DNA from: Onchocerca volvulus
Lineage: Eukaryota > Nematoda > Chromadorea > Rhabditida > Onchocercidae
Reading direction: 5' to 3'
Assembly (NCBI GenBank): GCA_000499405.2
Contig: HG738138.1
Span: 6,880,888 to 6,944,887, forward strand
Length of the DNA: 64,000 nt
The position numbers and the translations under genes are program-made. The notes under the pieces are model-generated. The model worked only from the letters and a program-made list of their open reading frames with translations. It had not been told where the DNA came from and ran no database searches. This document shows positions 1-17,144 of the stretch, in pieces; positions within the stretch are counted from its first letter, which is position 1, and the number at the start of each line of letters is the position of its first letter.

Positions 1-2001
1 TACTGATATCATGCTAATTGCACCTTACAATTTCAACAGTAAGTATGGTCAATTACTGATTTTTTCGCTGTCAATCTTTTAGTCCTAATTTTTATTCGAG
101 CTTTGATGATTATTTCTTGGCTATAATTCTTTTCAATTCATCAATAAGATTTATTTGAGGATCGAATGCCTTAAATATTTTCAGACAAATAGTCAAGGTT
201 ATTTAAACGTTCAGAAAATACTGTATATTCAATTGATCTTTTTTCAAAGAAGTTACATACATTTTGTCATCTGACTTGCATAACAAGCACGTTTCTAGCC
301 ATTCTTTTCATATTTGTCCAACATTTAATGGAAAATTTACTAAAGAAAGTTTTGCATCGGAAATCTAAAGAAATGAGAACTCTTTCAACGCAGTCGGCGA
401 CATAATGAATCCGCCGATTCGCAGTTGTTTGAAGAAGTTATTTGGGTTGTTGTTCAATTTCCTGTCCCAATCTCATTGCTGTTTACATATCTTGTTGTCC
501 TTTTCATGTCTGTCCATCATTTTGCTTCTTACTGTCCTATTAATCTAAAGCTTCAAAAACTTGTCCATGATAACGTTTCCGTTGATGGTTTCCTGAAAAT
601 AGCATGATTTATTACTTTCCGTCAAGAATTTTCTTTCAGATTCATTCAATTTTGATCGTTTCTACAATTTCCCTTTCCACTATAACTTAATATATCCTGT
701 CCAGTTGAGAGGTTTTTGAATTGAAGATAATTAGCTTTCAAAGAATAGTAATGGATTTCTGTTTTAGCTAATGAAGTGAATGCCAAGTTGTTGTATTGAC
801 TCATTAGGACTGTCAAATGATTCATAGTAATATTCTATGGTTTGACGTAATGAATTGAAAACCATTCAAGCAAGTGATATCAATTATAGCAGTATATAAG
901 AAAAAGTTTTGACTGTTTTGTATGATTCAATTTTTTATAAAACCAAGAGTGAATTTCGATGTCTTTTCAACAGACACCAAAATTTGCTCTTGGTTTTATA
1001 TCAGATGTTTTATCTGAAGAGAATACCAGTATTATACAGTTTGCTACCAACAATAGAACCATTTTTCTACACAGGATTAACACAGATCAACAACATATTT
1101 CGTATGAGTTAAATTTTCTTATGATAATCAATACAGCTACTTCATGTCATTGATTTCATTTGCTAAAATATATTGTAATAAATATTATATATTTTGTCAA
1201 CTGTACTTGCCCTGGCTTTTTTGAAAAAGAAATGTTATTAAAATAGTTGGAATATTGAATAATAGCAACCATTGGAAAAATAACTTTTTTCTGTTACAAA
1301 AATCGAAGTTACAATATATATACATTGCAGATTACCAGATCTTAGAAATGTGTTAAGTGGTAGGAAAAAATGAAGTTTATTGACTCCGCCAAAATCCCTA
1401 TTCCTTTTTCTCTTCATCGCAAACCTGTGTTTTCTAAGCCATAAATGTGATTTCATTTTTGCTTCAAAAATAAGTAAGAATAAACTGATATAGTTTAGTC
1501 CTTCAAATCTGCCACCGTAACTTTGATCCCTTTGCTTCTTATTGATATTTTAGCTTTCAATGATACATTTTATTCATTATTAAAGCATGATTTTTTCTAC
1601 TATATCAAGTGTTTTGGAAAAAATGCCTTATGTTCTATGGCTAAATTACACTACTAAATGGTTACTGTGTCTGGTAGGCTCTTCGCCACAATCGTATTCA
1701 TCCTAATTCGCCCGTCGGTGTGATCATATTTTTAAAATTATACATCAAATAACTTGATCAGACCCATCCTATGCTTAGGTAATATAACAGTAAACTAAAT
1801 CTCATCTACCCATAATCGTCAAACTTTACCTACCTGTCATGAATTGTCATTCAATGGCCGCGTTAAAATAGTGAAGTTTGGTATTAAAGAGTACTGCATG
1901 AAGATGTGCGGGTTATCCGGGAGAATGCTTTAAGATAGCTGGGGTGTATGTGGTTCAGTGTGTTGCTGTTAATGTCGTTTTAACTAATATTGGTAGTTCA
2001 C
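1..2001. other. Upstream region with no supported gene
   Basis: No reading frame here shows family resemblance or fits a splice model, and the open frames present are short and AT-rich. The region holds a long inverted repeat at 937-999, listed separately, and presumably the promoter and 5' UTR of the PCTAIRE kinase that starts at 2002. An exon of a gene lying left of the window cannot be excluded. Confidence 0.5.
937..999. repeat. 63-nt inverted repeat, pre-miRNA-like hairpin
   Basis: Two 28-nt arms (937-964 and 972-999) are separated by a 7-nt loop. As RNA, either strand gives 24 Watson-Crick pairs, 2 G:U pairs and 2 mismatches. The first 13 pairs at the base are perfect, and bases 936/1000 extend the stem by one. 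Size and loop match animal microRNA precursors, but a small inverted-repeat transposon remnant is equally possible. No known microRNA was recognised in either arm. Confidence 0.6.
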
Positions 2002-8189
<6,188 letters not shown>

Positions 8190-9847
8190 GAGTATTATGT
8201 GATCTTGATTTACACACTGTGATATATTTGCAACGCAGGATTTCTGTTTACATGCGAGGTTTTAATTGATTTAGATACTTGGGTGTTATGGATGTGTTGT
8301 ATAATAACTAGATTAATGCTTTTGGCTTAATATATTATTTGAAGACTGGAGAAATACAAGTCTGAAATGTAACCTTCATGTTTATGGATAACTGTATCTT
8401 GTATCGATTTCGTTTGTTTGTAATTTAGATAGTTTTAATAATTTTTCACTCATAATCCAGAAATTAGTTCATCTGCTCTTTGGAAATCATCACTTAATCC
8501 TACCATTTGACGCAAGATTTAAATTGCCAGTGAAAGACATTCCTTGGTTTGTTTCTTACCAACTTTGAATTGATGCTAGCAGCTTCCGGTTTCTCTTTTG
8601 AATTTTTTCCCGCACCTTATTTTCTGCGGAATTTGTATATTGTCATGTTAGACCGAACATATCTTGAAACCACTGTAATTTCTTTTAACTTTTAGCCATA
8701 TTTTATTATCAATCTTTCACTTCAAACACTTCTCTTTACATCTTGGTCACTTCATTCCTTTGAAAATAATCAGTGTTTTCCATTACGATTTCTTTTATAC
8801 ATTTGCCTCATTCTTGTTTGTTGTCATGTTTGGAGAAATTATTCGTTTTTCGTTTGCAGTTTTATTTTTAATGTGTCTTTATTTTTAATAAATTGGTAAG
8901 TTAAAGTTATAAAATCTCATCTTGATCAGTTTCAATGGAATACTTGTTATTTCTCCACAAGTTGTTTAGTAACTCTATCGGGGAAGTATTTCGTTAATCA
9001 TTTATTGGGGAGAGAAGATACGCGACGATTGATGTGATACAGCTGGTAGTCACGATCATGTAACCGTATCAATAATGTCTATTATGAGATGTACTGGCAC
9101 TGTTATTAGGTTAAATATTGCCTTTTTTCAGAATACAAATTAAACTGTAATGATCCGTATACAAGCAGCACCGCCATCTCCAGATGGAGGAACTTTTTCG
9201 TGGATTTACCATAATCCATTTTACTGGTAATTACTATTAAATTTCAATATTGTATTTCTTGACTGGCCATAGAATTTCACTAATAGAACAATGGATTCAG
9301 ATTACCGAGACCATCTGCATATACAATCAAGCCTTTGTGTAAATTACATATATCTCGATGGAAATATTCTTTGTAATGGTCTTTCCATTTGAATCAGTTT
9401 GGGATATTGTGGCTAACTTTTCACACTGGCTGGCATATCTTGTACCAGAAATCTTATTTCAAAATTTTTATAGGAGTATGTGCAAAGGTCTAGTGGTTTT
9501 CGTCGGTGGTGTTTTTTTCGTGCGAGCTGTTAGTGACGAATGGGATTCCCTATGAAATCGTCTTTCATGGCGAAATTTTCCGTTCAGCGAATTTTCAGGA
9601 ATTTTGTCTAATACAGTGTGGCCTCCTAGATTATTATTTTTGAAAAATGAATTATAAGATTTTTATGTCATAATTTGAAGGCAGTTATGAATAATGTTGT
9701 GCAGAAAGATAAACTTAACAGTTAAAAATAAACAAGCTGCAATGCCAGATTCATGTAGGGAGCTTTCGACATATCCTTTCAACTTTATAAATTTTGTTCA
9801 TAATCACATTTCACTGCTGGTAACAGAATTATTAATCACTATACATT
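8190..9847. other. Convergent intergenic region
   Basis: This AT-rich spacer lies between the 3' ends of the PCTAIRE kinase (+) and the PNPLA8-like gene (-). It presumably holds both 3' UTRs; an AATAAA at about 8887 could serve the kinase. No open frame here resembles a known protein, and no RNA gene was seen. Confidence 0.5.
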
Positions 9848-12800
9848 TCACCGGATTGTCAACTGATTCCAGTTTCGAACAAATCGTTGTTTCAGTGATG
9901 GTTTAGCCAGAAGTATTTTTGCTGTAGCCTCGAACTTGGTCTGGTTTCGTGAAATATAGAGTTGTGCATCCTGACTCATTTGTTCCAATCTAAATAATAC
10001 AAACGATATGAAAATCCTTGATGATTATCTGTTCACAATAATTTTCCCTCACTTAAAGAATAGTATCGGAAGATGTTAAACTCAAGCAGATCCACTTCTT
10101 TTGCTATGAATGAGGCTTCTCTTCACATATTATTTCTCACTGTAATTGATTAATTACAAACTTTTTCGGGTCGATTTCATCCAGAGGATATGGATAGCTA
10201 GTGTAGGGATTAAAACGCATATATGACCCTCTCGATAGAGTATCACGCATACATAAATCGACCAGTTCAGTGTCTGTCGCTGAATCAATAATTCGTAAGA
10301 TTTTTTCTTGAAGACGCGTAGATAGCCTCAAACAAAAATCATTAAGCAAGCGTTTTCAGCAGGAACTTCGATATGGCCATTTATTCTAGCACGCACTAGC
10401 AAAGCTAGACGACAGGATCGCAAGCAGTACGTTAATACTGTGATATAAACAACGTAATTTTTGCACGAACTGAACAGCAGTCATTAGAAACAAAATAATA
10501 CAGCGAACTTTACGCTATTCAATTCGACTTCTGAAACAGTTCTTCCATTACCAACAGAAACAACGCATTGGATTCGTTCATGTGGCCAAAGCATGTGTGC
10601 TTCATGAACTGCTAAAGCTGTAGGATTATTAGTGAGTACGCCACCGTCTTGATACAGCAGTGGTCCGAGTGATACCTGCAAAAACTTGGTTTAGAATACC
10701 AAGCATCCGCAAAAAAGCTGCTGATACTGTTTCTGTAACAAAGTAAGTAACTTTTTGGCTGATTTTAAATGCCTGTTTAACAGGTAATATTTCTAGCATT
10801 TTCAAGAACTTTTTTTTCTTTAATGGATATGTCGTCGGAAATCTAAATATTTATTTTGCTAATATTTAAAGGAAATATTTCACAGCAAAATTTCGTAAAT
10901 AAATGCTAATATTCAAAGAAATATAAATTAGGCAGATTCATGAACTTTGAATACAGCAATTATAAGCATCGGACTAACATCATCATAATCATAAACTTCT
11001 TAGTAGATGATTAAATGGAACACAAGGTACACTCACTTCTTGAAAATAGCCTGGAGCAGCAGCAGAAGCTTGTAAAGCCTCCCAAGCTTTGTGATTGCAC
11101 CCTCCACGGTAGTGGCTTTCACTTCCTCTGGGATGTCCATACGTACGAAAAATGTATGGTTGGAGAGTTGGTGTGTTAACAGTGCACGATACTATACTGA
11201 GCATGGGAGTTCCCCAGCGTCCGCATATTTCCAGTAATGTGTCCTCACCGATAACCTTTAACAAAACTCTTCTAATATACCATCCATGTCGTTATTTACG
11301 TCAGATGATCTCGATCAGACAGTTGGCGGGAAATGATGTATGTTCGACCAATATCCCACATTTCAGTAATTCTGGTTATGTTCTGTGTACCAGAAAATTC
11401 TGTGGCATACAGAATGACAAATACGGCATTTAACAGGCAAATTAAAAAATTTCTGAACTTAGCAAGAAAAATCGATGAGATTTAGAAAAAAGGTGTTTTG
11501 AAATATGCGTTTACTTACGTTTTTTAGAATCTGCTTCCATTTCTCTGTATTGTAATATGCATGTGAAAGGAGAAGACCGCTCATCCCCGAAAATTTACCT
11601 TGGCTGAAAAGTTCCCGTGAGATCTCAATATAAACTTCCTTACATTTCTCAATTGATAACCTCTTAGCAGTAAGTAATGCACCGATAATAGCTCCAGTAC
11701 TTACGCCCACAATTAGGTCGAACACCTCTACAACCTGAAAAGATATTTCGTAATCATTAAAAGTGCAAATAAAACGAACCTCTTTCCGTTACTTTCCGTC
11801 ACATTTTATAACCCCAACAGATAAAATGACCGAAACAATAAATACCAATTGGAAGAATTCAAAGGCTGACCTTTGATCCTTTTAAATTGTTTTCCAGCGC
11901 TTGCAAAATATCAAGACCTAACACACCTCGCGTACCTCCACCATCAAGTGACAACACTCGAATACCAGTTCCACGTGGAATGCTAACATCACCCACGAGA
12001 ATCAAAAACTGCCGAATGTGTTCTTTCAACATTTCATCATTAGTTCGCCGCAAAAGAAGTTTCAACTTCTTTATAACAGAATCATGGAACTAATAAACAA
12101 AAAGCGATAACTATTTCTTTCTTTTGGATATACTAATTAATCTTACAGGATAACTGTTGCTTTAAAACCATACATTTATTTTGATGTTTCATTCAAGTAT
12201 GAGGATTAAAAAATAGTTGCTAAAATTTCGCAGTAGAAATTCGTTCCTTTAAAACATTTTTTATCTTTGTTTACAAACAATTTCCTAATGAAGACCTTGA
12301 ACCCAGCAGTACGGGCCTCGGGATATTCCATATAATGTTTACACAATTCCCGTGTCCTCAACATCACACAACCATCTGTTTCAGCAGAGAGTAAACTATA
12401 TAAAAGCGATTTTGTCCGGTCAAAAAGTGCCAACTTCGGTACATTAACTGCTTTTATACGCTGTGTTCTGTAAAAGTGTTGTCAGAAAGAACCCAAATAT
12501 GAGAAAAACAAATTTTTAGAAGAAATAGAAATTATTCAAGAAAACCACGATTCACATATTTTTATTCAAATTTGTAGTCTCCTTTTTCTCGGCGTGTTTT
12601 CAAATTACTTCACTCAATCTACCAAGTATTAGGTTGGCTACCGAAATATGACAATACTTGGTAGAGCAATTGTAGCAATGATTTCCCATCTTTTTGCACA
12701 GTTAATAGAGTAATGTACTTTCAACTATTTTGATGACAAGATTTACTATCTACAAATAAAAAATTCTGATCTAAAACGAATCCAAATATAATCTGAAAAT

Positions 12801-14425
12801 TTAAAATCAAAAAATTTAAAACGAACATTCTTTTCTTTCTAGAGATTTTATATACTTTGATTTTAATAGACATTGAAATAAAATTAAAAAAAAGAAAAAC
12901 ATTTGAAAACCGTATACTACGGTTTATATTATAAGAAACATTTATAAACCCACTTTATGTCAATTTTTTCTATTTCTTTCGTCCCATCAGATGGCCACAG
13001 CAAGGAAAGAATTGACGACAGATACGAACGATGCGTAGCAGAAGGTAAACTCGATGTAAACGGCTGAGGCTGCAAGATAAATTATTGCAAGAGATATAAT
13101 AAATGGAACGAAAATACTGTTAAATAATAAATAAATTTTATAGTGCTCATCCTATATTGTATATTTAGTCTGCTTCAATGCAGTCATTCTTCTTCCAGAG
13201 AAATCACTATTAGGAACAACATCAAAAGAAATGAAAACAAAATAAGCTGTGAAAAAACACAAAGAAAAATAATAAAAAAATAAAAATTCAACACTCAGCA
13301 AAACAAAAATCAATCATATTTAAAAATGAAAAACTCAGAAAATATCCAAGAAATAAACCTTCTAAGAGTTAAAAATTCTAAATTTAAATTAATCTTCTAA
13401 ACATAACTATCTTGAAAATACGACTCTCATAATTCCTACCAACAAGAATTTAAACTCCAGTAACAAACAACTGGTTATATAGAACTTCAATCTAAATTCT
13501 ACTTAATAACTACCTGCATTTAAATGAACATATGAGCACAAAATGATGTCCACAGAACGATGTTATTTCATTTCGAAATTAATGATAAAAAAATTACCCG
13601 AAATACAGCGCTTTTCACTGATTTGTCTTCTATGTGGTTTGCAGTTCCAATGCTTCCTTCATTTTCGTGATTTTTCCGTTTGATTCTCTTTCCAGAATTC
13701 TTAAATCTTTTGCCAAAACGCCAAAAAGATGTTGAAGCCTTTTCCCACATATGACAATTATACAATTAATGATCAAATTTATCAAACATAGAATAAGTGA
13801 TTTGGATTAAATTCGGGGCAGTATCTTCGTCCTGCAAATAAAAGTCGAAACAAATTAGCTCTAAACTTTTTTTTCGATACTGTAATAAATTATGTTGCAT
13901 TGACCAAACTTTTGAAATTATAAACAACATATTTAATCAGCTTTATTTGGAGAAAACAAGATGCCGAGATTACATGACTTCAATTTTTGCAGAACTGTAA
14001 ATACTACAAGATATGCTTGCTGGATTTGCCAGAGAAACGTCATTTTCTTGTCCAGAAAAGTAGTAATTTTTACAGAGAGAATCATATTAAAACATGGAAA
14101 TACAGTTACAAATATAGAAAGAATAAATATCAGACTGTATACACAAGCAAAAAACACATCAACTATGTTTCTCAGTCCTTCATCAAAGTTATAATCTTTC
14201 GACGCTAACAAGCAGCAACTGTTTCCATACATCTTCCTATTCGTCAAAATATAATTTGGAAACAGTCTTTCGGTTCAGCCACTGCAACGCTAGTACTTTG
14301 CTTAACTTCCAAACAGCCCGAAAGATCGCTGTTGGGTGCCATCTTACCTGCACTTTGCGATGAAATTCGTACCGATCAAGGCTGGACGATGAAACTTGAT
14401 GCTGAAAAGTGCGGAGAGACAGCAT
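9848..14425 (-). CDS. PNPLA8: Patatin-like calcium-independent phospholipase, PNPLA8/iPLA2-gamma type
   Basis: Lipid acyl hydrolase; PNPLA8 acts on mitochondrial and peroxisomal phospholipids. Exons in transcript order: 14348-14425, 13598-13738, 12954-13069, 12296-12467, 11871-12089, 11519-11734, 11037-11255, 10514-10675, possibly 10414-10469, 10141-10326, 9848-9989; about 568 codons. Catalytic parts are intact: DGGGTRG oxyanion loop (about 218-224), GVSTG with nucleophile Ser254, DGG with Asp397. The segments [21 protein letters not shown] and SATDTE and the tail after NQLQ align with human PNPLA8 in order. The proposed first exon starts [10 protein letters not shown], basic and free of acid for the first 16 residues, as in a mitochondrial presequence. 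The first two exons are weak: human PNPLA8 has a much longer N-terminus (782 aa overall), and a start in the second exon is possible. The junction from 10514 to 10326 is out of phase unless the small exon at 10414-10469 is used. Identity is firm; ends are not. Confidence 0.9.
12619..12664. repeat. Inverted repeat with 12-bp perfect arms
   Basis: CTACCAAGTATT at 12619-12630 is repeated as its exact complement at 12653-12664 with a 22-nt spacer. It sits in an intron of the PNPLA8-like gene. It could be a local palindrome or the ends of a very small deleted transposon; no target-site duplication was established. Confidence 0.5.
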
Positions 14426-15541
14426 GCAGACAAAAACAGAACTATGTTGCCTATAGGAATCTGAACTTCCTATGAAACTCAAAATAGTGAAAATATGCAG
14501 GTCAAATTAGGCGCCTGTCTACACCCAACAGCGTTATACTGTCCTTCCTGTGTATTTCTCCATTAAAAAAATACAGCAACGAAAACAGAGTGCAACATGA
14601 CGGCATTCATATAAATCAGGATTGTCCTATTTATGAATAAACAACCCCTTTAGATAAGGAAAACTGACGGAAGAAAATCCTCGCTTCGTTGCTGAAACGT
14701 GTTCAAACCAAGCCTCATTCATAGATATCCCCAAAATGATGCATACCCCACGATTAAATCATTAGCAGCACCATATATCAATTGCAAGTACTGTCTCTGG
14801 ACAATACTTCATTACAGATTCATTCGGTATGTGCCACCGTTGATCCTTACTAACTACACAAGCATTTCAAGAATCACTGTGTGATATACACTTTCCAGTA
14901 TATTCTTAAAAATATTAGTAAAATAGATGACGAAAAGACTTGAACGAAATACCATGACAGTAAGTCAATCACTTCCCATCGTAACTTTTTGCACGAAAAA
15001 ATGTATAAAATGTTAGGTATAATCCTCAGTCTTCCAGAAAAATACTGAACCTACTTTTATTATGAAACCTTCACATCGTTATCTTTATATCTCTGCATAA
15101 GGTATAACAAATAGATCACTGCTTTAAAGAATATAGTTTTTTCACGAAAATTTGTACTGGATAAAAACAAATTGTTCCTATTAATTAACTTATGCTACAT
15201 CATTAACATCATCGACAACAGCAACGTAAAGCCAGATAGCTTTTCTATCTTATGCATGCAACTAAGGATGTAAAATTATTCTGAATAGAAATGATGAAAC
15301 AAACTTGAGAATATCATTTAGAACCTCGTAACCATAAATATATAAAATGAACTGCCCACTTTTTACAACAGCTGACTGACTGGCAGAAACAACACAACAC
15401 AGCTGCACTGGTACTTACAAGTCAATCAATACACATAGCTGAAGGTTTACGGATCACTCCTTCCAATCACCATTAATTTTAATTGATAAAATGAATATCA
15501 GGTAGTGTGAAAGAGGTATACTATTTACGACTTCTAAATCA
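14426..15541. other. Spacer between ZSWIM8-like 3' end and PNPLA8-like 5' end
   Basis: About 1.1 kb separates two genes transcribed leftward. It must hold the ZSWIM8-like 3' UTR and the PNPLA8-like promoter or trans-splice site. The short open frames here have no recognisable product. The co-directional arrangement leaves an operon possible but the sequence does not show one. Confidence 0.45.
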
Positions 15542-17104
15542 TCAGTTTGTATTTTGAACACAAGCATTGATTCTTTGAGCAACATCCTTCTTACAAGCTT
15601 TCTGTTTCCGAACATGTCGCATGAAATCATCAAACATTAACTTTCCTGGTCCTGGTATCCAATGGAATGCTTCCTTTGCTGTTTTAACGAGTTGAACGAC
15701 CTGTATAAAATATTTTGTATGTTAAAATGAAGTAAAATGGGAGATCAGAGAATAATGGGAAAAAATAAGTATTAGTGCTATACAGTTAAGCATCAAGGTC
15801 CTAAAATTTCTTTTTGCATAGAAAAAATAGATACAAGAAAACAAGCAATGCAAAAAAAAATATTTTAGGGCAATAAATTATGCTTCGACAAGTGAACCAT
15901 TTAATCTTTTTATAAAGTTAATCCAGACCTCTTTCATGTCAATTACTCAAACCGCTCGACTCCTCTCACAATTACTGACCAATATTAAATTCGTAACTAT
16001 GGATTATTATTTCCTAATTTTTTCATAAAATAATTATACCTCTTCAACATCTGAAGGAACAAAACGAGGATGACTAAGTTTGGAGCTGGATGCAGCATAA
16101 AACATTTCAACACAATGCTGCATCAAATCGGCCGTTGGCGATGCAAATCCATTCTGAAGAAGCACAGCTCGCACCTATAGTAATTATTTATTTTAGGCAC
16201 CAACATATTATTAAAAACACTTGAAAGAAGCGTGCATCTTTTATTTTTCTACACAGTTCTCTAAAAATCTTGAATTACTTCTAGTTTCTTAAATCTTACA
16301 TTTGGAGCGCCAGCGGTTAACTGAGGCCGTATTGGATGAATTACAGCTTGCGAATGATAGCTAATCGAGGGCATCTGCCAGTGAAAGACCTAAAATTTTT
16401 AATTTAAGTTTAATTTAAGTTCTGCCTGAACATCCAGGTTTCTAGGATTTTAAGCATAGTTGAAGAAATCAGTATGTTACATAAAAATTGATAACCAAAA
16501 AACATAATGATCCAACTTTTGCTGATTCAACAGCTAATGAAAAAAGAACGAATGGCGATGCAACAGATCGAGCTGCCACTTCACAAAAACTCTGAGTGAA
16601 AACGCCGCCTAATCGTGTTGCCACTGTGAATAACCAACGAACGTCTTCTGCATAAGCAGGGTTCTGGAACTTTCAAACGATAATGAATATTACTTTTAAT
16701 TTAGTTTTCAATCAGCAAATAGATAACCAGTAGCATTCACAGCCTGTTATAAATATTAACTTACCTGAGAAAATTTCGCGTAGCTACGATTATCATCCAA
16801 ATTTCGATTTCCCATTGTTTCCATAGCAATCATTCCAACACGATGAGCATGAACAAGCTTTGCCATGCGAGGATCTCCAACAACAGATGCACTTGGCGAT
16901 AGCAGTGAAACATTAATTGGGGGCTGGAAAAATTCAAAATTAAAACTGCTGCAACTGAACTATATTGCTTGCTGACATTAATGAACAAAACAATGTTTGC
17001 AAAATAAAAAAGGGGGTCGATAAATCCTCCACAAACTTAGAATTCCAACCTGCGCAAATGTCCAGTATCACGAGCAAATTCTACTAACTTGTAATCGCCA
17101 TTTC

Positions 17105-17144
<40 letters not shown>

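Noticed and set aside
909..1153. Two overlapping open frames
   Set aside because: They run through the inverted repeat at 937-999 and have no splice model or similarity.
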